A stretch of DNA of 64,000 bases from an uncultured Fluviicola sp. GTDB lineage: Bacteria; Bacteroidota; Bacteroidia; Flavobacteriales; Crocinitomicaceae. The stretch lies in NCBI RefSeq assembly GCF_946478805.1, contig NZ_CAMLDC010000002.1, positions 62,001 through 126,000 on the forward strand, read 5' to 3'. Positions 8,173 through 16,793 of this stretch are shown in pieces. A program made the translations under genes and the position numbers. Under the pieces are notes generated by a model that made no database searches, was not told where the DNA came from, and was given only the letters and a program-made list of their open reading frames with translations. Position 1 is the first letter of the stretch; each line of letters starts with the position of its first letter.

Positions 8173-8918
8173 GTGGCATCCGGGCAAGCGCGTGGCAAAA
8201 ATTGCATTTCACTGAGCAAATGCCCTAAATATTCGGTATGGAACCCTTCACGGCTGTCACGTAAATGGGTCGGTTTTAATTCCGGTTCTTGAATACCTGC
8301 ATGGTGCAATGTATCCCTGACCTCTGCCTCCCACTCCACTCTCAATTCACCTGTATCCAGAATGTATTTCAAATCTACATCATCAAATGCAAACAATTCG
8401 GGAACAAACCGAAACAACCTGTCGACGGCAAACTGCAAACGGCGATTGCTTTCTTCCGTCCCTATTCCCAAGCGCAACATCCAGTCTTTCGACCGTTCAA
8501 GGCTGTAGCGAATTTCCTTCAATACCTTTTCAGAAAGTCCGGCAAGTTTACTGTTCTCGCTTTGCAACAAGCGGGTAAATACGCCTTTTACATATACGTC
8601 GTGCAGGTATTGCCGTGCAATAACCCATGCAAAATCGGTATTCGGCTGTTCCACCAACTTGTAACAGAAAAACTCCCTTTCATTTCTGCGGTACGCGTAA
8701 TCGTCGGCGGTCAGCATTTTTCCTTCTGTTTCCGCCAGGAGTTTGTATAGTTCCTCTGCCCTGCCGAGCAGATCCAACCCTGAATTCGACAGTGCAATGT
8801 CTTCTTCCAGAAAAGGTCCGCGACTGCACATTTCACAGAGACGTTGTGCGAGAATTAATTCCGTATCTGCCAAACGCACCAGGAAACGGGCAAAATCTGT
8901 ATTGATTGAAATGTCCAT
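8166..8918 (-). CDS. paaC: 1,2-phenylacetyl-CoA epoxidase structural subunit PaaC
   Basis: A 250-residue ferritin-like structural subunit that pairs with PaaA in the (PaaAC)2 core. Family signatures are FARFLVRLADTELILAQRLC near the start, DLLGRAEELYKLLAE and the helix RNEREFFCYKLVEQPN. As is usual for PaaC, it is the catalytically degenerate partner of the diiron subunit. It is 13 bases downstream of paaB and overlaps paaD. Cytoplasmic. Confidence 0.94.
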   Translation of the reverse strand: MDISINTDFARFLVRLADTELILAQRLCEMCSRGPFLEEDIALSNSGLDLLGRAEELYKLLAETEGKMLTADDYAYRRNEREFFCYKLVEQPNTDFAWVIARQYLHDVYVKGVFTRLLQSENSKLAGLSEKVLKEIRYSLERSKDWMLRLGIGTEESNRRLQFAVDRLFRFVPELFAFDDVDLKYILDTGELRVEWEAEVRDTLHHAGIQEPELKPTHLRDSREGFHTEYLGHLLSEMQFLPRACPDATW

Positions 8919-8931
8919 AAATTCGTTCTTA

Positions 8932-9216
8932 TTAAATATTTTTCACCTCTGCCGGAATCTGATAGAAAGTCGGATGACGGTATATCTTGTCTTCTTGCGG
9001 ATCGAAATATGCTTCTGCATCTTCCATTGGGACAGAAACGATATCTGATGCACGAACTACCCATAATTCACGGCCTTCTCCCCGTCGGCAATATGCATCG
9101 CGCGCATTCTGCACCGCCATTTTCTTGTCGTACCCATGCACGCTTCCGGCATGTTTGAATGCGAGCCCTGATTTTTTCTGGATAAATACTTCCCAGATGT
9201 TATCTCCAGTTTCCAT
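8932..9216 (-). CDS. paaB: 1,2-phenylacetyl-CoA epoxidase subunit PaaB
   Basis: 94 residues, matching the normal PaaB length. It begins with WEVFIQKKSGLAFKHAGSVH, the near-invariant PaaB opening, followed by A..NARDAYCRRGEG and LWVVRASDI. PaaB bridges PaaAC heterodimers and is needed for full activity. It lies 13 bases after paaA in the operon. Confidence 0.95.
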   Translation of the reverse strand: METGDNIWEVFIQKKSGLAFKHAGSVHGYDKKMAVQNARDAYCRRGEGRELWVVRASDIVSVPMEDAEAYFDPQEDKIYRHPTFYQIPAEVKNI

Positions 9217-9229
9217 AATTTTAGATTAG

Positions 9230-10165
9230 TTATAATGAACTAGTTACCGTTTCTGTCTTTTGTGCATAAGCTGCAGCAGCTTCCCGCACCCATTTATTTT
9301 CCTGATGTACATTCCGGTGATGATCCAACCGGTCGGTATTACACGGACCGTAACCATTGATCACATCGTGGAATTCGTTCCAATCCAACGGACTGTGTTC
9401 GTAACTACCCGTTGTTTCGTTCAGCCGGCAATTCGGATCCGGAACAGTGAGTCCCAAAAATTCGACCTGTGGCACTGTTTTATCAATGAATTTCTGCCGC
9501 AAGTGGTCGTTGGATTCGCGTTTGATTTTCCATTTCATGGCGTTGCCGGTATGAGCGGAATCCGTGTCATGCGGTCCAAACATCATGAGGGCCGGGAACC
9601 AAAAACGATTCACTGCATCCTGTGCCATTTCACGTTGTTCTTTTGTTCCGCGAGCCATGTGTATCATGATTTCGTATCCTTGCCGTTGATGGAAACTTTC
9701 TTCCATACAAATTCGTACCATCGCCCGCGAATAAGGCCCGTAAGAGGTTTTCTGCAAGGACACCTGGTTTACGATTGCCGCACCATCGACCAACCAGCCG
9801 ATTGCCCCGATGTCGGCCCAGTTCAGCGTCGGATAATTAAACACGCTGGAATACCGTGCCTTTCCTTCGTGAAGGTGATCGATCAATTCCTCGCGAGATA
9901 CATTGAGCGTTTCGGCAACACTATAAAGATACAATCCATGTCCACCTTCATCCTGGATCTTGGCAAGTAAAACTTGTTTGGAACGCAGGGACGGTGCTCT
10001 TAACAACCAGTTTCCTTCCGGCTGCATACCAATCACTTCGGAATGGGCATGTTGTGAAACCTGGCGTATCAGGTGATTCCGGTATTCATCGGGCATCCAA
10101 TCGCGTGGTTCCACTTTCAGATCCTGTTCTATCAATGTATTAAAGGCTTCTTCGTGTTTTTCCAT
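9230..10165 (-). CDS. paaA: 1,2-phenylacetyl-CoA epoxidase catalytic diiron subunit PaaA
   Basis: 311 residues. Diiron-site motifs are visible: E in [30 protein letters not shown] with the E..H pair, and [13 protein letters not shown] with the second E..H pair. It uses O2 to epoxidise the ring of phenylacetyl-CoA, the first committed step of aerobic phenylacetate breakdown. It is the first gene of paaABCD on the minus strand. The operon is visibly richer in G+C than its flanks. An FNR-like palindrome lies about 115-130 bases upstream. Confidence 0.96.
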   Translation of the reverse strand: MEKHEEAFNTLIEQDLKVEPRDWMPDEYRNHLIRQVSQHAHSEVIGMQPEGNWLLRAPSLRSKQVLLAKIQDEGGHGLYLYSVAETLNVSREELIDHLHEGKARYSSVFNYPTLNWADIGAIGWLVDGAAIVNQVSLQKTSYGPYSRAMVRICMEESFHQRQGYEIMIHMARGTKEQREMAQDAVNRFWFPALMMFGPHDTDSAHTGNAMKWKIKRESNDHLRQKFIDKTVPQVEFLGLTVPDPNCRLNETTGSYEHSPLDWNEFHDVINGYGPCNTDRLDHHRNVHQENKWVREAAAAYAQKTETVTSSL

Positions 10166-10278
10166 AGTACCTGTTATTGGAATCTGTTTATCCGGAATGA
10201 TCCATACAGATTCAAATTGAATGCAGCAAGAATACTGTCTTCTACAGAAGGAAAAAATGACAGTTATCAGAGAAAAAA

Positions 10279-10292
10279 CTGATTTTTATCAA
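10279..10292 (-). promoter_or_regulatory. CRP/FNR-type palindrome upstream of paaA
   Basis: On the minus strand TTGATAAAAATCAG matches the FNR consensus TTGAT-N4-ATCAA at nine of ten half-site positions. It lies in the 178-base gap before paaA. Oxygen-dependent control of an O2-using enzyme would make sense, but this is inference. Confidence 0.4.
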
Positions 10293-10343
10293 AAAAAGGA
10301 AAGTGATACGGCTTAGTGTGCGCGAGAAAAGAAGATTGGAAAA

Positions 10344-10769
10344 TTAATGCTCAATCAAAGGTAATAGTCTTGAATCTTCTAATGCAGCTGTTCGGTGTCC
10401 TATGCCTTTCATATAATCCTGGTCTGACTCAAACGCAAGAAAACTATTCACATTCTTTTGTCTGATTAACAACACCGCGCCCCACTGTTCGTCAGCTGGC
10501 CCGATTAAGAAACCTCCGCCTTTTCCCATAAACAAAATTTCTCCTCCTGATTTTGTCAGAAAAGGAAGAGTATGTTCCATGTAAAGTTGATAAGCTTGTT
10601 CGCCAGTAATTGGTTCATTCGGATTAAGGTAAGGCGCTAGAGAATAGTCCGCAATTTCACGAAAGCGAAGCAAGTTGAGCATAACAACACTTCCCTGGAT
10701 TTGTCTCATCACAAAATTTCGTCCGGCTTCTTGTGTCGGCATTAAATATTTTTCTTTCATATTATTCAT
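10344..10769 (-). CDS. DUF1330 family protein
   Basis: 141 residues with the pattern of the DUF1330 branch of the dimeric alpha/beta-barrel superfamily: VVMLNLLRFREIADY, GEQAYQLYMEHTLPFL, GGEILFMGKGGGFLIGP, WGAVLLIRQKNVNSFLAF, and a terminal HRTAALEDSRLLPL. Such proteins are small ferredoxin-like dimers of unknown biochemical role. It lies upstream of paaA in the same direction, but a 178-base gap with a likely promoter separates them, so a link to phenylacetate is uncertain. Confidence 0.75.
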   Translation of the reverse strand: MNNMKEKYLMPTQEAGRNFVMRQIQGSVVMLNLLRFREIADYSLAPYLNPNEPITGEQAYQLYMEHTLPFLTKSGGEILFMGKGGGFLIGPADEQWGAVLLIRQKNVNSFLAFESDQDYMKGIGHRTAALEDSRLLPLIEH

Positions 10770-10794
10770 CGTTTTGTCAAAATTTCACGGTCAT

Positions 10795-10890
10795 TAGGGT
10801 TGCGCATACCTTGCATATATACACAACAATTAACTATTTACAGCCAATTAAATTGGCTTTTTACTGAATTTCAACTTATAAGGATTGAAA
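10795..10890 (-). repeat. Partial copy of the spacer repeat (copy B)
   Basis: GCGCATACCTTGCATATATACACAACAATTAACTATTTACAGCCAATTAAAT... parallels 17322-17400 and 18368-18440 (there ATAACTTGTATATACA, ACAACCAATTAAAA). The second half of the spacer is missing here. It sits between the DUF1330 gene and the MORN-like gene. Confidence 0.55.
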
Positions 10891-10910
10891 ACATGCCAGG
10901 TTGATGAAAG

Positions 10911-11675
10911 CTATTTATGTTTTCGTTGTTTCACTACTTTACCGTCTACTTTCACCGTTGTAGTGAACATGCCATTTTCTCTGACATCCATGATTTCTTT
11001 TCGTCCTTTTCTTTTTCGTTTAATGGTATATGATTCATGGTGATTCAATCTCAACTCGTAGGTACAAATCCCCGCTTTATTGTACTTCAACGTTACATAC
11101 TGATGGTTAATATCGTCTGCAAGAGAATAGCTCTTTAACTCACCATTTGGAAAGAACCACGAACTATTGTAATACTTATTTCTCAACGAATCTTCACGGA
11201 ACAGGTTGTATTCGACCCATTCAACTTTCCCTTTGTTATAAGTGACCCTGCGCGAACCATTAAACACAGAATCGTTGAGTTTCGGAAAACGGAATCCCGT
11301 ATAAATGATTTCGTTTTTTCTGAAATAATAGACTTTCCCTTCCGTAAGACCACAATTGTATTCGGCTAAAATGCTGTAATAATAGTCAGAAGAATCAGCC
11401 TTATTCCATTTTTTATCGAAATACTCTACCCACAATCCATCTTGCTCAAGCACCATTTGCGAGGTATCAAAACCCGGGTTCAGCGCAAGATCTGTTGCAG
11501 CAATTGAAGGCTGGCCGTTGGGATACACATACCTCCAAATATTTGTTGTTATTAATTTTCCTTTCCGATAGAATCGTTCTTTATAATCGAAAGATGTATC
11601 AATGTCTTTTAGTAGTTGCTGTCCGAAAATGGAAAAGATCAAAGATGAAAAAATTAGGGTTATAAAGGTTTTCAT
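10911..11675 (-). CDS. Secreted protein with MORN-like (YwqK-type) repeats
   Basis: The frame opens at 11831, but the ATG at 11675 starts a typical signal peptide (MKTFITLIFSSLIFSIFGQQ); the extra upstream residues have no such character. The mature 235 residues carry short repeats of the form YPNGQ, DGLWVEYFDKK, EGKVYYFRKNEIIYTG and FPNGELKSY, like the MORN variant of YwqK-type antitoxin-labelled proteins of Bacteroidota. Those are usually periplasmic or outer-membrane-associated and of unknown role. A Lys/Arg-rich tail follows. Single gene. Confidence 0.7.
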   Translation of the reverse strand: MKTFITLIFSSLIFSIFGQQLLKDIDTSFDYKERFYRKGKLITTNIWRYVYPNGQPSIAATDLALNPGFDTSQMVLEQDGLWVEYFDKKWNKADSSDYYYSILAEYNCGLTEGKVYYFRKNEIIYTGFRFPKLNDSVFNGSRRVTYNKGKVEWVEYNLFREDSLRNKYYNSSWFFPNGELKSYSLADDINHQYVTLKYNKAGICTYELRLNHHESYTIKRKRKGRKEIMDVRENGMFTTTVKVDGKVVKQRKHK

Positions 11676-11893
11676 AGCTACAAATATCGAATAATTTAGA
11701 AAATCACAAAATGGAACCGGTAACGTTTTTCGCCAAGGTGCCAGAAAACGAATATATTCCCAATTTCCACAGATATAAAACAAAAGACACCTAATATATA
11801 TTACACCATTTTTTCTCAACCTCGACTTCATTAATCAGTTATTTTTGTAAGGAACGAAAGCGTAACAAGTTTATATCATTAATAAAAAGCAAT

Positions 11894-12301
11894 ATGAAAA
11901 AAGTAATCGCAGTTATAGTGCTATTGGGAAGTGCAGTATGTGCCAAAGCTCAAACCATCGAGTCCGGGAGCCATAGCACCACCGGGTATATTAAAAGTGA
12001 CGGAACTGTTGAAAACAGTAGCCATTCTACCATTGGTTATATCAAAAGCGATGGTACAATAGAGGACAAAAGTCATAACACAATCGGCTACATTAAAAGT
12101 AGTGGCACAATCGAAAACAGAAGTCATTCTACTGTGGGTTATGTGAAAAGTGACGGAACTGTTGAGAATAGCAGTCATTCTACTTTAGGGTACATTAAAA
12201 ACGATGGCACGGTTGAAAATTCGAGCCACAGTACCTTAGGCTATGCCAGGGGAATCAAGAAGGAATGGGCTGCAGTGGCTTATTTTTTCTTTAAGTTTTA
12301 G
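11894..12301 (+). CDS. Secreted protein built of 17-residue tandem repeats
   Basis: 135 residues: signal peptide (MKKVIAVIVLLGSAVCAKAQ), then six units with consensus SHSTIGYIKSDGTVENS, period 17 residues or 51 bp, and a short tail ending in AVAYFFFKF. Each unit would form a beta-hairpin, giving a small closed or stacked beta structure; related Bacteroidota proteins are annotated as five-fold beta-flower proteins (recalled, not checked). The terminal aromatic FFFKF resembles an outer-membrane insertion signal, but the protein is too short for a classical barrel. No neighbours suggest a role. Confidence 0.75.
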   Translation: MKKVIAVIVLLGSAVCAKAQTIESGSHSTTGYIKSDGTVENSSHSTIGYIKSDGTIEDKSHNTIGYIKSSGTIENRSHSTVGYVKSDGTVENSSHSTLGYIKNDGTVENSSHSTLGYARGIKKEWAAVAYFFFKF

Positions 12302-12320
12302 AAAAGACGAGATATTGAAT

Positions 12321-12355
12321 AAAAAGGGAGCCTCGACGATAAGTCGGGGCTTTTT
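12321..12355 (+). terminator. Rho-independent terminator
   Basis: Stem GCCtCGAC/GTCGgGGC around GATAA with T5 after it and A5 before it. It follows the 17-residue-repeat gene. Confidence 0.8.
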
Positions 12356-12471
12356 AGCGGAGAAGAGTTAGCGGAAATAGAACCGGAAACATTCCACGAT
12401 GACTTATGCCTGAAAATTAGGAAATTACAAGAGAATTAATCATTTTTGACAATAATCCATATACACTATTC

Positions 12472-13536
12472 ATGGCAAGCTCAAAAATCATTTTAACCAC
12501 TGACGATTTCGGAGTAGACGACTCCATCGACAATGGCATCATACAATTGGTCAATTTCCGCATCGTTCACTCAGTAGAAATCCTGGTAAACAAAGGCGAA
12601 AACGGTGCAGAAAGCATCCGTCGGACGGAATTACTGCTCGACAGTGCAGAAGGTACCAATCCGGAATTGGAACTTGGTGTGCATCTTACGATTACTTCAG
12701 GTAAACCGGTCAGCAATGCCAATTTATCCGAAATACTCTTCGACGGACATTTTATCTCCGCCAAAAACACCAATAGCGCTGCAGACAAGGCCGCCATTTA
12801 CACAGAATTAAAAGCTCAAATTGAAATTCTGAAAAGCAACGACCGTATTTGGAAAAAGGTGACTCATTTAACCAACCACCATGATGCCTTGTGGTTTTTC
12901 CCGAAATACACCGAAGCATATATCCAGGTAGCACAAGAATACGGTCTGCCAATCAGAAATCCACGCGTCATGCCTACCTGGAGTGCTTTATTGTACTACA
13001 AGTATATCGGTCCGCGCAATGCCAGTGAAGAAGATCTAAACCAATCCAAGAGAGCTTACGATTTTCGTCAATTGGGACAATTTGAAACCCGAGATTTAGA
13101 GTACCGGTCAACTCATTACCTGGATAGCTCCCACTATTCACTTTGGCGCACTATTATTGATTCCAATCCATACAAAACAGATGAATTTATTGCACAACGC
13201 CAGGAAAGATTAAGAGAATTATTCAAAAAGGTCCGTGAAACCCATGATGAACTCGGCGTAGCTCAAATGGTAGAAGTTTTGCTTCATGTACGGGAAGGAT
13301 CGGTGAAAGATTCAAAAGTAAAACTCCCTAAAAATAAAAGAAACCAAGCTTTTGATAAATTTGACCTGGAACATTACAACGGGATTTCAACGACTTATTT
13401 TGACGGCCGGGCAATAGAATACTATTCTCTTTTGTGGGAAAACACAGACGGCTCACTATCCCGGCTCTTCACCGATAACCAAATCGAAAGAGGCCGCTGG
13501 AGCGACTGTATCGAGCAAAAATTAAGCAAGCCTTAA
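12472..13536 (+). CDS. ChbG/YdjC-family carbohydrate deacetylase
   Basis: 354 residues. The N-terminus KIILTTDDFGVDDSIDNGI carries the metal-binding DD (residues 11-12) of the YdjC family. LELGVHLTITSGKPV provides the conserved His and VTHLTNHHDALWFFPKY the later His/Asp motif. The family removes N-acetyl groups from small oligosaccharides such as chitobiose, using a divalent metal. It lacks a signal peptide, so it should act in the cytoplasm. At 354 residues it is longer than ChbG (about 250), with an insertion near residues 175-260. Single gene; no chitin genes nearby, so the substrate is open. Confidence 0.8.
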   Translation: MASSKIILTTDDFGVDDSIDNGIIQLVNFRIVHSVEILVNKGENGAESIRRTELLLDSAEGTNPELELGVHLTITSGKPVSNANLSEILFDGHFISAKNTNSAADKAAIYTELKAQIEILKSNDRIWKKVTHLTNHHDALWFFPKYTEAYIQVAQEYGLPIRNPRVMPTWSALLYYKYIGPRNASEEDLNQSKRAYDFRQLGQFETRDLEYRSTHYLDSSHYSLWRTIIDSNPYKTDEFIAQRQERLRELFKKVRETHDELGVAQMVEVLLHVREGSVKDSKVKLPKNKRNQAFDKFDLEHYNGISTTYFDGRAIEYYSLLWENTDGSLSRLFTDNQIERGRWSDCIEQKLSKP

Positions 13537-13576
13537 TATTCGTAAAGAAACACAACGCTTTTGGAGTAAACCGGAA

Positions 13577-13632
13577 TTAAACTGCTTTAAATTTCAGGAA
13601 AGTCATTGAAATTGGCGCTTGCAGAAGATTTG
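13577..13632 (-). repeat. Short copy of an intergenic segment also found at 18548-18600
   Basis: Both contain AATTTCAGGAAA followed by ATGAAAT or TTGAAAT and a CTTGC(A/G)AG(A/T)A-type stretch, in the same orientation. This shows that the downstream gap of the operon at 13643 carries part of the composite spacer. Confidence 0.4.
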
Positions 13633-13642
13633 GCAACGACTC

Positions 13643-14704
13643 TTATTCGTTCTGCGTATTCTTGTTGACGGTTTTAATTTTCCGAAGTCTGGTACCTGTC
13701 CATTGATAGTAGATTACTTCTAAAAAACCAATTTTTGTTGCTTCCGTGCCATCTGCGTTGTATTGTTGCTTCACTCCTTCTTCATCTTTTTCGATTGGTT
13801 CTATTGTTTTATTCTCTACAATCACCAATTGTTCAATTGGAATACCACAATTTACAGGATACTCGTAAAATTCCGGCTTACCGGTAGTTTCATCTACTGA
13901 GATGATCCCATTTTTTGCCAGGACGACCTTTTTTCCATTGGTAAGTGTGACCGGAAGATAAACGGTGCATAAATCCGAATAACCACCATCTCCTGAGCCG
14001 ATTGCTAAAATTAAACGCGACAACTTCTTCCCATTATCCACAATAAAATGATCTCCCGTTACTCCAATTTCGTTGTAACAACTATAACTAATGTAGAAGA
14101 GAGCATCCGAGTTTTTGAGTGCTGAATTATGTATGATCTCCACGTTATAATCCTTTCCGAGAATACTATCCCTGTAAGTATCTACGATCTCTTTATTATC
14201 ATTTACTTTCACGATTTTCAGAGTACTATTTGCACAGCTCGTTCCGTCGGAAGTTCCGTATTTCGTGATCCCAAAAAGGTAGGTAGAATAATCAAGTCCT
14301 GAAAAAATGGCATGTATAAATAAATCGGACTTTTTTACATATCCAGATTTTCCTTTTGGCGAACATATCAGAAAAAAATCAGGGTATTCGGCCAGGATAT
14401 TTACGGCTGTATTGAATTTCAATGTATCTATAATTTTTGCTTTTGGCTCCATTGAACCATACAAATAGGTTTTTTTGCCAAAAGTTCCGGGAGCAAAATT
14501 TGACCAACTATCACCATATCGGTAAGCAGTGGGTACACACTCCATCTTTGAAGGATCAAATTCCACGGATTTGGTTTCATTTGGCTTTGTAACAAGTGAA
14601 TCCGTATTATTTACTTCGTGTTGTTTCGTTTTTTGTTCCGAGCTGTCCGTGCAGCTAAAGGCTGCAGAACCAATTATCACTAATGAGTAGACCAGGTGTT
14701 TCAT
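13643..14704 (-). CDS. SH3-domain lipoprotein, unknown function
   Basis: 353 residues with a lipoprotein signal (MKHLVYSLVIIGSAAFSC, Cys at 18), so probably anchored in a membrane facing the periplasm. Residues about 60-130 resemble a bacterial SH3 domain (TYLYGSMEPKAKIIDTL ... GKSGYVKKSDLF), a fold often used for peptide or cell-wall recognition. The rest is unassigned. It is the third gene of a three-gene minus-strand operon, 12 bases after the secreted protein at 14717-15589. Confidence 0.75.
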   Translation of the reverse strand: MKHLVYSLVIIGSAAFSCTDSSEQKTKQHEVNNTDSLVTKPNETKSVEFDPSKMECVPTAYRYGDSWSNFAPGTFGKKTYLYGSMEPKAKIIDTLKFNTAVNILAEYPDFFLICSPKGKSGYVKKSDLFIHAIFSGLDYSTYLFGITKYGTSDGTSCANSTLKIVKVNDNKEIVDTYRDSILGKDYNVEIIHNSALKNSDALFYISYSCYNEIGVTGDHFIVDNGKKLSRLILAIGSGDGGYSDLCTVYLPVTLTNGKKVVLAKNGIISVDETTGKPEFYEYPVNCGIPIEQLVIVENKTIEPIEKDEEGVKQQYNADGTEATKIGFLEVIYYQWTGTRLRKIKTVNKNTQNE

Positions 14705-14716
14705 GAAAATCTCATA

Positions 14717-15589
14717 CTACTTTTGATAATTATTCTTTTGTTTAAACAGATCGTTCACTTCTTCAAGTTGGAATTCAATGTCCTGTTTTCTGGCAACTTG
14801 AATTTGAAACGATTTTAAATCATCCTTTTCAGAACCCGGAACAGATAAAATCTTGATTGTAAATTGTTTCCATTTTTCAACAGCATCTTTATCTTTAAAT
14901 ATTGTTTCAGCAATATAACCTGTACTATCGGATTTAGTCGAATCTGATACAATGCTATATTTTAAGTTTTCAAACAAATCATTTAAATATACTGTTTGAG
15001 ATTGTTCGTCCAATTTTTTGATTTTGTTTAAACTTAAAGATTCCAATAATGAATAGCTTCTTTCATAATCTCCTTTAACGAAGTAATTTTTAGATAATAG
15101 CTGCGTTAGTTCAATTTCTTCACTCGTATTGTTAAATAAATTTTCTGTTAAAAGTACTGATGCATAGTTTAAAGAAGTGTCGGAAATAGCATTTGTCATC
15201 ATTGATTTCAAATCTTTTAATCCATTCTTTTTTAGCCAATCTGTGGACTCGACTCTTATATTAGTTATTGTGCCTTCATAATAACGGATTGGCTTTTGAC
15301 CAAGTGGCACGATATAATTGCTAGGTTTATTAACAACTATTTGAATTTCAACAATGCTATCTTTGGGTTGTTTAGGAATTAAAGCACTAATCCTGGCAAA
15401 ACTTGTATTGTCTGGTCTTAAGCTGGTCCTGTAAGTATTATTGATAAATATTTTTGCCTCAATATCTCTTGATTTTACATAAGGTTTAATGTCAAGAGAT
15501 ACTTGTATGTTGTGATTCCCACTCTGTGCTTGAACGCTACCAAAAACAAGAAACACAAGGATTAAAAGGAGTTGATCATTTAATTTCAT
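14717..15589 (-). CDS. Secreted protein of unknown function, second gene of an operon
   Basis: 290 residues with signal peptide (MKLNDQLLLILVFLVFGSVQAQ). The first half is strand-rich and the second half (from about residue 150) is made of paired helices that could be TPR-like (LLSKNYFVKGDYERSYSLLESL). No family recognised. It starts 4 bases after the membrane protein gene at 15594-16241 and ends 12 bases before the SH3 lipoprotein gene, so the three are almost certainly co-transcribed. Confidence 0.7.
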   Translation of the reverse strand: MKLNDQLLLILVFLVFGSVQAQSGNHNIQVSLDIKPYVKSRDIEAKIFINNTYRTSLRPDNTSFARISALIPKQPKDSIVEIQIVVNKPSNYIVPLGQKPIRYYEGTITNIRVESTDWLKKNGLKDLKSMMTNAISDTSLNYASVLLTENLFNNTSEEIELTQLLSKNYFVKGDYERSYSLLESLSLNKIKKLDEQSQTVYLNDLFENLKYSIVSDSTKSDSTGYIAETIFKDKDAVEKWKQFTIKILSVPGSEKDDLKSFQIQVARKQDIEFQLEEVNDLFKQKNNYQK

Positions 15590-15593
15590 TTGA

Positions 15594-16241
15594 TTAATCT
15601 TTAATTAGTTTGATTTCATTTAAATAATTAAACACGGATATTTCACCGAAGGTGTTAACATCAAAGTGATCACCCGAATCATTTCTCACCTCAATTTTAG
15701 TTATTTTTTCAAGCTCATTTATTTTAAACATAACGATGTAGGTTCCATTTTGCTTTGATTTAAAAATAATTTGTCTACCGTCGTTAAAATAAATATTGAA
15801 GTCAGCATCTGTAGTTTTTCCTTTTGAATCAAGTACTTTTCCATCAATGACGACATAATCCTTAAAAACTTTCAAAAGGCCAAACGCAGTTGTTAAAGAG
15901 CAGAAAATAAGTATATAAATAATGAATTGAACAATCACAATTCCCTTCTTCATGCCTTTTTTAACGGATTCTTTAAAGTAAATGTAGAATGAAAAGTACA
16001 AAATGGTCAGGATACAAGCACCAACGAGAAAATAGATCCAGTTGGGCAGTTGAATTAACTGATATGGATTCACATAGAAGCTATAGGCGAAAATACCCAT
16101 AGCAAAAAGTGAGGCGAAAAAATTAAAAATACTAGAGGTTTTAATGCCAGGTTGTTCAAAGTGAATATCTAATTTACGTAACTCACTTATCCAGGGAAAA
16201 GCACCCACACCAAATAATTTGATTAAGTCTGTCCAGTCCAT
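15594..16241 (-). CDS. Integral membrane protein with C-terminal extracytoplasmic beta domain
   Basis: 215 residues. Three hydrophobic helices are visible at about residues 38-57, 66-88 and 100-122. They are followed by about 90 residues (YVVIDGKVLDSKGKTTDADF ...) resembling the carboxypeptidase-regulatory-like beta-sandwich of Bacteroidota envelope proteins. The function is unknown. It is the first gene of the operon with 14717-15589 and 13643-14704. A membrane part plus two exported partners suggests an envelope complex (inference). A spacer repeat copy lies upstream. Confidence 0.65.
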   Translation of the reverse strand: MDWTDLIKLFGVGAFPWISELRKLDIHFEQPGIKTSSIFNFFASLFAMGIFAYSFYVNPYQLIQLPNWIYFLVGACILTILYFSFYIYFKESVKKGMKKGIVIVQFIIYILIFCSLTTAFGLLKVFKDYVVIDGKVLDSKGKTTDADFNIYFNDGRQIIFKSKQNGTYIVMFKINELEKITKIEVRNDSGDHFDVNTFGEISVFNYLNEIKLIKD

Positions 16242-16793
16242 CGTATTTTGTTGTTTACATGCAAAAAAATAACCGCCCCAATCAATTAAAATCAGTTTTC
16301 ATGTTGAATCTCAACTCCGTTTAGATTTTTTAGATCAGTGAATAGTTACTATTAGTAAATGAATGTTTCAATATTAATAAAAAAAATAAAACACTTTGAT
16401 TTTCAGCCGAATAAATGTTTTGAAACAAATTTACAAACGATACTTTCAGAAAGAAAGGGTGTTTTCACCGTATTTGAACAGAGATTTTTCCCATAACAGT
16501 CTTCTGAAAATATGAAAGTTGCATAAAATCAAGGTTTACAGAAAATCCTCCTCGGTTCTTCTCGAATTGTCGGGACAAGCTCTTCAAAGGAGGAGATAGA
16601 ATTCCAGCTTCGAAACGGGATTTTCCTCATTCTCGTTCTCATTTTCGCTTACAAAAAGGAAGAGCCACAAGGAATGAGAAGCAGAACGAGTCCCGATAAC
16701 TATCGGGAGAAGTACAAATGTTTATTAGAATTACTAATTCAATTTAGCACTGAACACGCCATTTTGCCAAACCGCTGTTAATCTCAGCTTTTA
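16242..16793. repeat. Gene-free spacer: repeat copies C and F
   Basis: Bases about 16270-16400 are spacer copy C (CAATTAAAATCAGTTTTCATG, GTGAATAGTTACT, CAATATTAATAAAAAAAATA). Bases 16546-16700 are dispersed repeat copy F: TCCTCCTCGGTTCTTCTCG, CTTCGAAACGGGATTTTCC, CTCATTCTCGTTCTCATTTTC and the inverted end GGAATGAGAAGCAGAACGAG. CCCGATAACTATCGGGA near 16693 forms a small hairpin. No open frame of interest. Confidence 0.6.

Noticed and set aside
8289..9970. Long plus-strand open frames opposite paaA, paaB and paaC (up to 236 codons)
   Set aside because: They are antisense to clearly conserved paa genes and carry no recognisable domain or start signal; they arise from the codon bias of the operon.
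11894..12301. Possible CRISPR-like regular DNA repeats
   Set aside because: The 51-bp periodicity encodes a regular 17-residue protein repeat with signal peptide; there are no unique spacers.
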